Source: an uncultured Clostridia bacterium
GTDB lineage: Bacteria; Bacillota; Clostridia; UBA1381
DNA length: 64,000 nucleotides
Assembly (NCBI GenBank): GCA_934501535.1
Contig: CAKSUM010000013.1
Span: 24,299-88,298, forward strand
Direction: 5' to 3'
The translations under genes and the position numbers were made by a program. How positions within the stretch are numbered: position 1 is the stretch's first letter; each line of letters begins with the position of its first letter. The notes beneath the pieces were generated by a model. It was not told the DNA's origin and made no database searches. It saw only the letters and a list, made by a program, of their open reading frames with translations. Of the stretch, positions 8,806-17,219 are shown in pieces.

Positions 8806-9654
8806 ATGAACATAAGAATGAAAAAAATAATAAACGAATACGCATATATCATTTTAGGGACATTTATTCTTGCCGTGAGCCTGAATATTTTTTTAATACC
8901 CAACAAGATTTCGGGCGGAGGGGTAAGCACGCTGGCGACCGTGCTGTTTCACCTGTTCGGAGTAAAGGTGTCGGTTACAAACCTGCTCTGCAACGCCGTT
9001 CTTTTTGTGCTCGGACATAAATACCTCGGCTCGGGCACGGTGGTAAAAACCGTCGCCGGAATACTGTTTCTTTCGCTGTTTCTGGAAATAACGAGCTATT
9101 TCCCCGTTTACAGGGACGATTTGTTTGCGGCAACGGTAATTGGCGGAGTGATAATGGGCGCAGGCGTCGGCTTTGTTATAAAAAAGAACGCGTCAACAGG
9201 CGGCAGCGATTTTGCCGCGCTGATTTTAAAAAGATTTTTTCCGCATATGAGCGCCGCTAAATTCATACTGTTCATAGACTGTTTTATAGTTATTCTGTCG
9301 GGCGTTGTTTTCAAAAGTTTTACAATTACGGTGTATTCTGTCATTGCGATATATATTTCCGCATTGGTTACCGATTACATAACGGTTATGGGTGACGATG
9401 CGAAAACGATTTTTGTGCGCTCGGCACACAACCGCGAGATTGCGGATATTATACTCAGCAAATTTGAGCGCGGCGTTACCGAGCTGGACTGCCGCGGCAT
9501 GTATACCGGCGAAAAGGGAACCATGCTTTACTGCGTAGTAAGCCCAAAGGAGCTGCCGCATGTTATCGGCATTATCAGAGATATTGACAGGAATGCTTTT
9601 GTGGTAGTGAATGAGGCAAAAGAAGTTTTGGGAGAGGGATTTAAAGATATATGA
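8806..9654 (+). CDS. YitT-family membrane protein with C-terminal DUF2179
   Basis: Protein of 282 residues of the YitT family, common in Firmicutes and of uncertain function. About five hydrophobic segments lie in residues 10-195, with the conserved N-K-I-S-G-G-G-V-S-T block after the first and K-N-A-S-T-G-G-S-D-F near residue 130. A soluble DUF2179 domain follows (about 200-275: A-K-T-I-F-V-R-S, R-G-V-T-E-L-D, M-Y-T-G-E-K...L-Y-C-V-V). The start ATG is 8 bases after GAAAGGG. The gene has its own promoter and a strong terminator, so it is monocistronic. Confidence 0.93.
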   Translation: MNIRMKKIINEYAYIILGTFILAVSLNIFLIPNKISGGGVSTLATVLFHLFGVKVSVTNLLCNAVLFVLGHKYLGSGTVVKTVAGILFLSLFLEITSYFPVYRDDLFAATVIGGVIMGAGVGFVIKKNASTGGSDFAALILKRFFPHMSAAKFILFIDCFIVILSGVVFKSFTITVYSVIAIYISALVTDYITVMGDDAKTIFVRSAHNREIADIILSKFERGVTELDCRGMYTGEKGTMLYCVVSPKELPHVIGIIRDIDRNAFVVVNEAKEVLGEGFKDI

Positions 9655-9670
9655 TTTCATATATTAATGT

Positions 9671-9700
9671 AAAAAGGACGCACGCGGCGTCCTTTTTTTA
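9671..9700. terminator. Intrinsic terminator, usable from both strands
   Basis: Arms 9671-9681 and 9687-9697 around a 5-base loop, with T-runs on both strands. It lies between the convergent YitT and ABC permease genes. Confidence 0.85.
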
Positions 9701-10489
9701 CTGAAGATTTAATTTCTTTTTCATAAAATAGTCCGTAACTGCAAGGCAAATCAGGCTGTATACAACCTCAACAATGATTGCAAGCAGGAACATCATATTG
9801 ACAAACCGCAGCGGATCCATGCCGGCAAGTTCAAGATTTGCCGCGAGAGGAATTAAAATTGTTCCGCCGGCAAGCTGTGTTAACATATATATTCCGACAT
9901 ATGCAAGGACGGATTTGAGCACCTTATGTTCCGCCGCGCTGTGACCGATGGCGATGGCTGCGTACACCACGGAATTGAAAGCCGCAAATCCGGATATCAT
10001 CAGAACCGCAAATTCAAAGCCTGTCGCATACATGCCCGGCGTCACGTACGGTAAAATCTCGTTTAAGAACGAGCGGATAATACTGCCTGCGTCGATATAT
10101 GACATAACGAAGGAGAATATCATTCCCGAAATTGCCGCAGCAATGAAAGCGAGAATTTCATATATAATAGAAACTGTCAGCTTTGCGGCGATATTCTGTT
10201 CGGAGGTGACCGGCAGAGTATTCATGAGATAGCCCTCGCTGTCGAACAAATTCTTTTTAAAGCGGTAAATCGATACTACGAACGGCCCTGCCAGCGTGGC
10301 GAATATGATTATTGCGAACAAAACGCCGATGAGCACTATAAGCGTTCCCATAAAGGATATGGTGTTTAAGCTGTCCCAGTATTTCAGCCCGAGTCCGCTC
10401 AGCATACTCATGAAAATGGTTATTCCGAACAGCGGGAGCAATATCCGCCCCATAGACTTCCATTCATATTTAATAAGTTTTCCTAACAT
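9698..10489 (-). CDS. ABC-2 type transporter permease
   Basis: Integral membrane protein of 263 residues with about six hydrophobic segments spread over its length and a short basic C-terminus (M-K-K-K-L-N-L-Q). It starts inside the end of the ATPase gene (7-base overlap), so the two are translationally coupled and form one exporter. Gene order GntR regulator-ATPase-permease is that of ytr-type operons, which often respond to cell-wall antibiotics or envelope stress. The substrate cannot be read from the sequence. Confidence 0.85.
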   Translation of the reverse strand: MLGKLIKYEWKSMGRILLPLFGITIFMSMLSGLGLKYWDSLNTISFMGTLIVLIGVLFAIIIFATLAGPFVVSIYRFKKNLFDSEGYLMNTLPVTSEQNIAAKLTVSIIYEILAFIAAAISGMIFSFVMSYIDAGSIIRSFLNEILPYVTPGMYATGFEFAVLMISGFAAFNSVVYAAIAIGHSAAEHKVLKSVLAYVGIYMLTQLAGGTILIPLAANLELAGMDPLRFVNMMFLLAIIVEVVYSLICLAVTDYFMKKKLNLQ

Positions 10490-11184
10490 TTGAATACCTC
10501 CCTGAACAGAGCGTCAACGCTCTTGTTTTCTCTTTCGCGGATATTATCGACGCTGTCCTGCAGCATGATTTTTCCGCCGTTAATAAAAATTACTTCGTCA
10601 AGTACCTGCTCGATGTCCGCAATAAGGTGCGTCGATATCACAACGGTTGAATTTTCCGAATAATTTGAAATAATGGTATTCAGAATATAATCGCGTGTGG
10701 CAGGGTCAACGCCGCCCATCGGCTCGTCGAGGAGATACAGCCGTGCCTCGCGGCTCATTACGATTACAAGCTGCACCTTTTCTTTGTTGCCCTTTGACAG
10801 CTGCTTGAAGCGCTGCTGCGGCCCCAGCCCGAGATTGCCGAGCATCGTGTACGCTTTTTCGATATTGAAATCATCGTAAAAATCCGCATACATTCCGACG
10901 ATGTCGCATATTTTCATCCATTCGGGAATATACAGGCAGTCGGGGAGATAGGAAACAATCGATTTTGTACCCTTTCCGATGTCTTTGCCGCATATCTGCG
11001 CGCTGCCCGAGGTGGGCGTCAAAAGACCGTTAAGTATTTTTATCAGCGTGGTTTTTCCGCTGCCGTTGGGTCCCAAAAGTCCCACTATTTTTCCGCTTGT
11101 CAGCGTGACAGAAACGTCATTAAGAGCAGTCAGCCGACCGTAATTTTTACATAAATTTGATGTTTTAAGAGTTGTTTCACTCAT
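10483..11184 (-). CDS. ABC transporter ATP-binding protein
   Basis: ATPase of 233 residues. Walker A is GPNGSGKT (residues 38-45), the signature motif is the variant L-S-K-G-N, Walker B reads L-Y-L-L-D-E-P, and an H-loop follows in S-T-H-L. ATG 11184 is used because GGGGG lies just upstream; the seven residues before it in the longer frame lack a site. The start overlaps the end of the GntR gene and the end overlaps the permease start, so the three genes form a tight operon. The LSKGN variant in place of LSGGQ is frequent in this export subfamily. Confidence 0.93.
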   Translation of the reverse strand: MSETTLKTSNLCKNYGRLTALNDVSVTLTSGKIVGLLGPNGSGKTTLIKILNGLLTPTSGSAQICGKDIGKGTKSIVSYLPDCLYIPEWMKICDIVGMYADFYDDFNIEKAYTMLGNLGLGPQQRFKQLSKGNKEKVQLVIVMSREARLYLLDEPMGGVDPATRDYILNTIISNYSENSTVVISTHLIADIEQVLDEVIFINGGKIMLQDSVDNIRERENKSVDALFREVFKC

Positions 11185-11554
11185 GTAAATTCCCCCTTGT
11201 TTCAAAGTTTTTCAGCATTTCAATGCTTTCGTTTTTGTCAATGCCGATCCGTTCCATGCCGGAAAGGAATGACATGATGTTTTTGCCGGCAAGTTCGTTT
11301 TTCGCGGCGTCGATAAGCTCCGGGCTGTCGGCAACGAACCGTCCGCTTGTGCGGCTTGAATAGACAAGCCCCGTACTCTCGAGCTCGGCAAGCGCTTTCT
11401 GCATCGTGTTAGGATTTACCCCGGCGGAGGACGCAAGCTCTCGCACTGACGGCAGCCTCTCTCCGGGAACGTATTCCCCCGATACAACTGCCAGCTTCAG
11501 CTGCTCCACGATTTGTATATATATCGGAAGCCTGCTGTCAAATCTCCAGTCCAT
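11177..11554 (-). CDS. GntR-family regulator, YtrA subfamily
   Basis: Transcription factor of 125 residues: an N-terminal winged helix-turn-helix (about residues 8-75, I-Y-I-Q-I-V-E-Q-L, G-E-R-L-P-S-V-R-E-L-A, N-P-N-T-M-Q-K-A-L) and a short helical C-terminus of about 45 residues. The small C-terminal domain is typical of the YtrA subfamily, which represses its own operon together with an ABC exporter. GGAGGTGAT precedes the start. The inverted repeat just after the promoter's -10 box is a likely binding site. The next gene starts before this one ends. Confidence 0.92.
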   Translation of the reverse strand: MDWRFDSRLPIYIQIVEQLKLAVVSGEYVPGERLPSVRELASSAGVNPNTMQKALAELESTGLVYSSRTSGRFVADSPELIDAAKNELAGKNIMSFLSGMERIGIDKNESIEMLKNFETRGNLHE

Positions 11555-11569
11555 TATATCACCTCCAAA

Positions 11570-11626
11570 TGTATTGTTGTACTAATGAACTAATACAATA
11601 ATACATCATATAAAATCATTTGTCAA
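11570..11626 (-). promoter_or_regulatory. Promoter and probable operator of the GntR-ABC operon
   Basis: On the minus strand TTGACA (11626-11621), a 17-base spacer and TATTAT (11603-11598). Immediately downstream is an inverted repeat, TGTATT (11597-11592) and AATACA (11575-11570), positioned to block transcription start when bound by the GntR protein. The operator assignment is an inference from position. Confidence 0.75.
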
Positions 11627-11636
11627 GTCTTTTTTC

Positions 11637-11670
11637 AAAAAAAATAAAAAAAGCGGCAAAAAAATGCCGC
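11637..11670 (-). terminator. Hairpin with T-run, minus strand
   Basis: GCGGCA and its complement (11670-11665 and 11658-11653) enclose a T-rich loop and are followed on the minus strand by a long T-rich run. It lies about 130 bases beyond the end of the small-protein operon, just upstream of the GntR promoter. Confidence 0.6.
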
Positions 11671-11762
11671 CGCATTAAATCCGGCTTGCTGCCGGGACGT
11701 CCGTGACATGCACGTTCGGGGAAACTATGTAATCCTTCCGCCGACGTTTTTTTGACCGCTGT

Positions 11763-11796
11763 AAAAGGCGGTGTATTTTGCTTACACCACCTTTTT
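11763..11796 (-). terminator. Terminator of the small-protein operon
   Basis: 13-base arms at 11763-11775 and 11783-11795 pair on the minus-strand RNA with one G-U pair. It begins 8 bases after the stop of the 11804 gene. The 90 bases between this and the hairpin at 11637-11670 contain more short inverted repeats and no reading frame. Confidence 0.7.
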
Positions 11797-11803
11797 GCGA
11801 AAA

Positions 11804-12079
11804 TCAGAACGCCATGCCGGTAAGGAAAATTATTGCAAGCGCGATTAATAGGACGTTATCGTCGCCGTCATCCATCAGGAGCGCGAGAATAATTATTCCC
11901 AAAATTATGTCATCAGTTTCAAATTTGCCGAAAAGCTTGCCGGCACCCTGCTGCTGAGTCTGCGGTGCACACGGGGCGCACACCGGCTCGGGCTTGGGTT
12001 TTTCGCACGGTTTTTCCTCCGGCAAATCCTTTTTTATAAGCTGCGGCATGTCGCTGTAGCTGTAATACCTCCGATACAT
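11804..12079 (-). CDS. Small hypothetical membrane protein
   Basis: Protein of 91 residues, not assigned to a named family. The N-terminus is rich in Tyr/Arg (M-Y-R-R-Y-Y-S-Y), the middle in Pro/Lys/Glu with two C-A-P segments. The C-terminal half reads F-G-K-F-E-T-D-D-I-I-L-G-I-I-I-L-A-L-L-M-D-D-G-D-D-N, then a second hydrophobic run: two short membrane segments split by an acidic Asp-rich turn. This pattern is widespread in small clostridial proteins, often near sporulation genes (recollection, not tested). It is third in a minus-strand series of three small genes, 10 bases after the previous stop. Confidence 0.75.
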   Translation of the reverse strand: MYRRYYSYSDMPQLIKKDLPEEKPCEKPKPEPVCAPCAPQTQQQGAGKLFGKFETDDIILGIIILALLMDDGDDNVLLIALAIIFLTGMAF

Positions 12080-12089
12080 ATGTCACCTC

Positions 12090-12593
12090 TTATTTCCCGA
12101 ACAGACCGGAAAATCTGCCGATGTTCATAATCCGGATTGCCCTGTCAATAGTCTGCTGCCTGTCGGCACGCATGAAAGGCCGCAGTGAGCGCAGGAGGTT
12201 TGACCGTGAATCGTTTGTATTGGAAATCTGGTCAACCATGCTGCGTACCTGACCGAGAAACTGTATACCCTCGGGAGTAAGTACGTTTTGCATACCGTTT
12301 GCGGCGCTCTGCTGCGCAGCAGTATTTGCTGCCGCTGTGTTTGACTGCGCAGCGGTACTTGCTGCCGGTACGGCTGTGTTTGACTGTACTGCCGTATTTT
12401 GTGCCGGCTGCTGCGCCGCCTGCGGCACAACATTATTGTTTATTGCCTCTGCCGCGGCTGCATTTTGCTGCGGTGCTGCGGTATTCGTCTGCTGCATGAG
12501 TCCGCTTGATTGCAACATGCTCATTGCCTGTTGGATTTTTGCGTCTGCATTGTCGCCGAGAAGCGTTTTGAGCGTACTCATCATATCTGCCAT
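12090..12593 (-). CDS. Hypothetical protein, Ala/Gln/Asn-rich centre
   Basis: Protein of 167 residues, not recognised. A helical N-terminus (M-S-T-L-K-T-L-L-G-D-N-A-D-A-K-I-Q-Q-A) is followed by about 70 low-complexity residues dominated by Ala, Gln, Asn and Thr. The C-terminus is a compact basic domain (S-N-L-L-R-S-L-R-P-F-M-R, D-R-A-I-R-I-M-N-I-G-R-F). No signal peptide or membrane helix is seen. It sits between two other small genes on the same strand, with only 10 bases to the next, so a shared transcript is likely. Low-complexity length probably varies between strains. Confidence 0.75.
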   Translation of the reverse strand: MADMMSTLKTLLGDNADAKIQQAMSMLQSSGLMQQTNTAAPQQNAAAAEAINNNVVPQAAQQPAQNTAVQSNTAVPAASTAAQSNTAAANTAAQQSAANGMQNVLTPEGIQFLGQVRSMVDQISNTNDSRSNLLRSLRPFMRADRQQTIDRAIRIMNIGRFSGLFGK

Positions 12594-12684
12594 AATAAAA
12601 TCACCCCTTCCGCCGCCGTCGGCGGCTTTGATGCGGTCAAAAATGCAAATTCCGCGCCCGGAGCACGTATTTGCCCGATTGCCG

Positions 12685-12954
12685 CTATTTCAGCTTATTT
12701 ATTATGTCCTGCGCCGACATTCCGTTAAGCTGCGACGGGTCGGCATTTTTCAGCTTTTCATTAACCTCGTTTGTGTCAAGGTTCATAAATTTTTCGAGAA
12801 TTGCCCTTTTGTCATTTTCGGACAACGAATTTTTAAGCCGCTGTCCCTCCTCCGACGAAAGCAGCTTTGAAACCGCGTCGGCGGAGTTTTTCAGTTTATT
12901 TTTATCCAATCCCGATAACATGCGGGACAGCTTATCTCCGATATTTTCTTTCAT
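12685..12954 (-). CDS. Small hypothetical helical protein
   Basis: Protein of 89 residues, charged and predicted almost entirely helical, not recognised. The segments L-S-R-M-L-S-G-L-D, L-L-S-S-E-E-G-Q-R-L and D-P-S-Q-L-N-G-M-S-A-Q-D-I-I-N-K-L-K give a regular heptad-like pattern. The second ATG (12954) is preferred because GGGGG then lies 7 bases upstream; from the first ATG (12960) the spacing would be one base. It is the first of three small minus-strand genes. It diverges from the pheS T-box region, so this operon's promoter must overlap or face the T-box promoter. Confidence 0.72.
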   Translation of the reverse strand: MKENIGDKLSRMLSGLDKNKLKNSADAVSKLLSSEEGQRLKNSLSENDKRAILEKFMNLDTNEVNEKLKNADPSQLNGMSAQDIINKLK

Positions 12955-13012
12955 TTCCATTCCCCCTCATATCTTATTATATTCCGCGCACAGAAAAAAT
13001 TTACAAAAACTC

Positions 13013-13041
13013 TTGTAATTTGTGATAAAGCGTGATATAAT
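13013..13041 (+). promoter_or_regulatory. Promoter of the pheST T-box transcript
   Basis: TTGTAA (13013-13018), a 17-base spacer and TATAAT (13036-13041), about 20 bases before the T-box leader. Confidence 0.75.
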
Positions 13042-13059
13042 AATTGTGTATTTTTAAAG

Positions 13060-13312
13060 GCTATGACGAAGCACAGTAAGATATACTCACCGAAAGAGAG
13101 CTGCGGCAGGCTGCTGGGAGCCGCGGCGGTACCGGTATATCCCAAATTTCACTTCTGAGCTGCATGGGTGAAACCGATATTTTCGGCGTGTAGTCCGTGC
13201 CGTTACGGTGCGTTAAGCCGGAATTGAGCGTCCGTACGGATTGTGCGGAAAATCGGGTGGTACCGCGGAGTATTTGCTTCGTCCCTTTGTGGGGACGGAG
13301 TTTTTTATTTGA
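13060..13312 (+). ncRNA. T-box leader, probably tRNA-Phe specific
   Basis: Leader RNA that senses uncharged tRNA and switches between terminator and antiterminator. The T-box core GGGTGGTACCGCGG is intact at 13254-13267, followed by a terminator stem (CTTCGTCCC / GGGGACGGAG) and a T-run near 13302. Stem I runs from about 13065 with a paired GCTGCGG/CCGC region. A TTC (Phe) triplet at 13148-13150 sits where the specifier codon is expected. The UGGU bulge fits a tRNA with A73, as tRNA-Phe has. The position before pheS supports phenylalanine specificity. Confidence 0.92.
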
Positions 13313-13347
13313 AAAACAGCATTATTATATGAAAGGATTGTGAAAAT

Positions 13348-14367
13348 ATGAAGCAGCAGCTGCAGGAAATCAAAAGACGCGCCGAAGAACATTTAAAGGA
13401 CGCGCACAGCGTAGACGCGCTGGAGGAAATGAGAATTAAGTATCTCGGCAAAAAGGGAGAGCTGACGGCGATACTGAAGGGTATGGGCAAGCTCACCGCG
13501 GAGGAGCGCCCTGTAATCGGCGCAATGGCGAACGAGGTGCGTGAATTTCTGACAAACGAAATTGACGCCAAAAAGGCAGAGATGGCAAAGCTTGTGCAGG
13601 AGGCGCGGCTGAAGTCGGAAACAATTGACATATCCATGCCGGGCAGAAAGCCGGAAACGGGCACAAAGCACCCGATTACAAAGGTTCTGGACGAGCTTAA
13701 GGACGCGGTAATCGGCATGGGCTTTCAGATTATGGAGGGCCCCGAGGTTGAAACCGATTACTACAACTTTGAGGCGCTGAATATCCCGAAAAATCACCCG
13801 GCACGCGATACGCAGGATACATTTTATATTGATGAAAACACCGTTTTGAGAACGCAGACTTCGCCCATGCAGGTACGCGTTATGGAAAAAACAAAGCCGC
13901 CTATCCGCATTATTGCGCCGGGCAGAGTTTACAGAAGCGACGCGGTAGACGCGACCCATTCACCGATTTTCCACCAGATTGAAGGACTTGTGGTGGATAA
14001 GGGAATAACCATGGCAGACCTTAAAGGAACGCTCGAAACGCTCATAAAATCAATCTACGGCGAGCATACAAAGGTGCGTTTCCGTCCGCATCATTTCCCG
14101 TTCACCGAGCCGTCGGCGGAAACCGATGTGTGCTGCTTTAACTGCGGCGGAAAGGGCTGCAGCGTGTGCAAGGGCGAGGGCTGGATTGAAATTCTCGGCT
14201 GCGGCATGGTTCACCCGAAAGTACTTGCAAACTGCGGAATTGACCCTGAAATTTATTCCGGATTTGCGTTCGGTATCGGTCTTGAAAGATTGGTTATGGG
14301 AAGATATGACATCAACGATATACGTCTTTTCTTTGAAAATGACGTGAGATTTTTAAAGCAATTTTAA
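13348..14367 (+). CDS. pheS: Phenylalanine--tRNA ligase alpha subunit
   Basis: Catalytic subunit of the (alpha-beta)2 enzyme that charges tRNA-Phe in the cytoplasm. The 339-residue length is normal. An N-terminal coiled coil (about 1-90) binds tRNA. The class II catalytic core follows: motif 2 around [12 protein letters not shown], a Cys-rich segment ([13 protein letters not shown]) near residue 260, and motif 3 in [18 protein letters not shown] precedes ATG 13348. It is controlled by the T-box leader and followed 28 bases later by pheT. Confidence 0.97.
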   Translation: MKQQLQEIKRRAEEHLKDAHSVDALEEMRIKYLGKKGELTAILKGMGKLTAEERPVIGAMANEVREFLTNEIDAKKAEMAKLVQEARLKSETIDISMPGRKPETGTKHPITKVLDELKDAVIGMGFQIMEGPEVETDYYNFEALNIPKNHPARDTQDTFYIDENTVLRTQTSPMQVRVMEKTKPPIRIIAPGRVYRSDAVDATHSPIFHQIEGLVVDKGITMADLKGTLETLIKSIYGEHTKVRFRPHHFPFTEPSAETDVCCFNCGGKGCSVCKGEGWIEILGCGMVHPKVLANCGIDPEIYSGFAFGIGLERLVMGRYDINDIRLFFENDVRFLKQF

Positions 14368-14395
14368 TTTTCAGATAAGAAAGGACTGATAAAAA

Positions 14396-16780
14396 ATGAA
14401 AGTACCAATGAGTTGGTTTAACGATTATACCGATATCAGCGGCGTTACGCCGAAAGAATACAATGACGCGCTTACCATGACGGGTTCCAAGGTTGAAACC
14501 ATAGAAAATATGGGCGAAAGCATCAAAAATGTGGTTACGGGCAAAATTCTCGAAATCACCGACCACCCCGATTCCGACCACATGGTTATATGCAAGGTGG
14601 ACGTGGGCGATGAGGTCCTGCAAATCGTGACGGGTGCACCGAATGTCAAGGTGGGGCAGATTGTGCCGGTTGCCAAAAACGATTCATATTTGCCCGGCGG
14701 AGTGCACATCAAAACAGGCAAGCTGCGCGGCGTGGAATCCTGCGGCATGCTCTGCTCGCACGAGGAGCTGGGCTTGTCCGAAAGCGACCTTTCGTGGGAG
14801 CCGGAATACGGCATTTTAATTCTTCCCGGGGATACCCAAATCGGAGTTGATATAAAGGATATTTTCGGTCTTAACGAAAATGTTGTTGAATTTGAAATCA
14901 CGTCTAACCGCCCCGATTGCTTCAGCGTAATCGGTCTGGCGCGTGAAACGGCGGCAACGTTCAAAAAGCCGTTTGCGGTTAAGAAACCAGAATTTACCGA
15001 AAATTCGGAAAACATCAGCGACACAATTTCCGTTACGGTGGAAAATCCCGACAAGTGTCTGCGCTATTGTGCGCGTATGGTCAAGAATGTAAAGATTGCG
15101 CCGTCGCCGGCATGGCTCGCGCGCAGACTGAAAGCCTCGGGCATACGTCCTATCAATAATATTGTCGATATTACGAACTATATTCTTATGGAATACGGTC
15201 AGCCGATGCACGCGTTTGATTTGCGCCATCTTTCCGGCGGAAAAATTACCGTCCGCGACGCAAAAGACGGCGAAATTATAAAGACTCTCGACGAACAGGA
15301 CAGAGAATTAAATCATAATGACCTTGTTATTGCCGACGCGGAAAAGGCAGTGGCAATAGCCGGCGTTATGGGCGGATTTAACTCGGAAATCGAGGACGAT
15401 ACCACAACCGTTATTTTTGAGTCGGCTACCTTTGACGCGGTTTCCGTACGTCTGACCGCTCAGAAGTCGGGACTGCGCACCGAGGCGTCATCACGTTACG
15501 AAAAGGGACTCGACCCGAACAACACCGTTCCGGCAATAGAGCGCGCATGCGAGCTTGTGGAAATGCTCGGCTGCGGCGAAAATGTCGGCGGTATGATTGA
15601 TGTTGTGGGCAATATTAAGCCCGAACCCGTGCTGGAATTACGTCCTGATAAAATCAACGCGTTTTTGGGAATAGATATTTCCAAAGAGGAAATGGCAGAA
15701 TATCTTCGCGCGATTGAATTTAAAGTTGACCTCGATAAAATGACGGTAACGGCACCGTCTTTCCGCCCGGACATTCAGGCGGAAGCGGACGTTGCGGAGG
15801 AAATTGCGCGGTTTTACGGCTATGATAAAATCCCGGCAACGCCGATTTCGGGCGAGGCGACACGCGGCTGCTACACACCGCTGCAGCAGTTCAGAAAAGA
15901 GCTTGCCAATGCGCTTATCGCACGCGGAATGAGTGAGATTTTCACATTTACGTTTACTTCGCCGACAGAATTTGATAAGCTGAATTTAGCTAAGGACAGT
16001 CCGCTGCGCAATGCGGTCAGAATAAGCAATCCGCTCGGCGAGGATACGTCGATAATGAGGACAACAACGCTTGCTTCCATGCTGGAAACGATGTCATATA
16101 ACTATAACCGCAAAAACGAGGCGGTAAGCCTGTATGAAATCAGCAAGGTATTTATTCCGTCAGACGGAAAAGAGCTTCCGGACGAACCGGAAATGCTGTC
16201 GCTCGGCATGTATAAAAAGGGCATGGATTTCTTTGATATTAAGGGTGTTTTGGAGGCAGTGTTCGATTCGCTGAATATCAGAGGAATTGAGTATAAGCAG
16301 CTGACCGATAACCCGACTTTCCACCCGGGAAGAACCGCGGCGATTATTGCCGGCGGAAAACAAATCGGCGTTGTGGGTGAAATTCACCCGAGCGTTTCGG
16401 ATAACTTTGATATAGGTTTGCCGTGCTACGCTGCGGAGATAAATCTGTCCGACCTGTTTGCGTGCGTTGATACCGGCATTAAATTCAAGCCGCTGCCGAA
16501 ATTCCCGGCTGCCGAGCGCGATATTGCCGTACTGGTTGACAAAACTACCGCTGTCGGCGATTTGCACGCCACAATCGCAAAAGCGTCCGGAGCTTTGCTT
16601 GATTCCGTCAAGCTGTTCGATGTTTATGAGGGTGACAGAATACCGGAGGATAAAAAGAGCGTTGCTTTTGCAATATCTTTCCGCGCGCCCGACCGCAGTC
16701 TGACGAATGAGGAAATTAACAAGGTATTCAACAAAATCGTAAAGGATTTGCAGTACAAGAACAACGCACAGCTGAGATAA
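14396..16780 (+). CDS. pheT: Phenylalanine--tRNA ligase beta subunit
   Basis: Partner of PheS, 794 residues, full length. An N-terminal tRNA-binding OB domain (about 40-150, with D-H-P-D-S-D-H-M), B3/B4 editing domain (about 200-400), B5 domain (about 400-475), a catalytic-like core without catalytic residues, and the C-terminal FDX-ACB anticodon-binding domain (about 700-794, beginning K-F-P-A-A-E-R-D-I-A) can all be followed in order. It edits mischarged Tyr-tRNA-Phe and binds the tRNA. GAAAGGACTG precedes the start. It ends in its own terminator, closing the two-gene operon. Confidence 0.97.
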   Translation: MKVPMSWFNDYTDISGVTPKEYNDALTMTGSKVETIENMGESIKNVVTGKILEITDHPDSDHMVICKVDVGDEVLQIVTGAPNVKVGQIVPVAKNDSYLPGGVHIKTGKLRGVESCGMLCSHEELGLSESDLSWEPEYGILILPGDTQIGVDIKDIFGLNENVVEFEITSNRPDCFSVIGLARETAATFKKPFAVKKPEFTENSENISDTISVTVENPDKCLRYCARMVKNVKIAPSPAWLARRLKASGIRPINNIVDITNYILMEYGQPMHAFDLRHLSGGKITVRDAKDGEIIKTLDEQDRELNHNDLVIADAEKAVAIAGVMGGFNSEIEDDTTTVIFESATFDAVSVRLTAQKSGLRTEASSRYEKGLDPNNTVPAIERACELVEMLGCGENVGGMIDVVGNIKPEPVLELRPDKINAFLGIDISKEEMAEYLRAIEFKVDLDKMTVTAPSFRPDIQAEADVAEEIARFYGYDKIPATPISGEATRGCYTPLQQFRKELANALIARGMSEIFTFTFTSPTEFDKLNLAKDSPLRNAVRISNPLGEDTSIMRTTTLASMLETMSYNYNRKNEAVSLYEISKVFIPSDGKELPDEPEMLSLGMYKKGMDFFDIKGVLEAVFDSLNIRGIEYKQLTDNPTFHPGRTAAIIAGGKQIGVVGEIHPSVSDNFDIGLPCYAAEINLSDLFACVDTGIKFKPLPKFPAAERDIAVLVDKTTAVGDLHATIAKASGALLDSVKLFDVYEGDRIPEDKKSVAFAISFRAPDRSLTNEEINKVFNKIVKDLQYKNNAQLR

Positions 16781-16807
16781 CCGCGAAAGCCGCGGAAAAC
16801 GGTTTAC

Positions 16808-16849
16808 AAAAAGCACTTATGACGCTTATCGGTGTTATGAGTGCTTTTT
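16808..16849 (+). terminator. Terminator of pheST
   Basis: 13-base arms at 16808-16820 and 16837-16849 with one T-G pair, starting in a run of A and ending in a run of T. Confidence 0.85.
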
Positions 16850-16893
16850 CCGTGTTTTTTTGTCCTGTTTTTTTGCGGATTTTTAAAAATGTG

Positions 16894-16922
16894 TTGACAC
16901 GGCGGAAAAAGTGTGATATAAT
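16894..16922 (+). promoter_or_regulatory. Promoter of the lysine riboswitch-lysA transcript
   Basis: Consensus TTGACA (16894-16899), 17-base spacer, TATAAT (16917-16922). Confidence 0.9.
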
Positions 16923-16933
16923 ACTCGCAACTT

Positions 16934-17156
16934 GGTAGAGGTCGCACCGTGTAATCAGTATCGGGCGGATAGCATGCGCTGACAACGCAATGACGCACGT
17001 GAAAGGTACAGGTGCCGAGGACGGTTATGTCAAAAACCGATCCGGCAGAGTGAAATAAGATTTGCTTTGCTGTCGTGCACGTGCACGGAGAGCTATCCCG
17101 TATCTGTTTTTTGTATAAGAGATATTAAGATAGTCTGCCAAAGGCTATCTTTTTTG
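16934..17156 (+). ncRNA. Lysine riboswitch (L box) with terminator
   Basis: The 5' box TAGAGGTCGCAC, the box GAAAGGTACAGGTGCCGAGG at 17001-17020 and the downstream GGAGAGCTATC are recognisable parts of the lysine aptamer. The expression platform ends in a terminator: AAGATAG (17127-17133) pairs with CTATCTT (17145-17151) and is followed by T residues. GAGAGCTATC upstream could form the alternative antiterminator. Lysine binding should stop transcription before lysA, which makes the last step of lysine synthesis. Confidence 0.88.
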
Positions 17157-17219
17157 CATATAACAATGCATAAAGGTCAAGCCGGAACACTATAATTTTA
17201 TCGGTAGGAGGAAAAAATC

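Noticed and set aside
3232..11800. Possible common RNA family for 3232-3325 and 11637-11800
   Set aside because: Both contain GACGTCC and GTT-CCC-type strings, but stems and spacing do not align convincingly.
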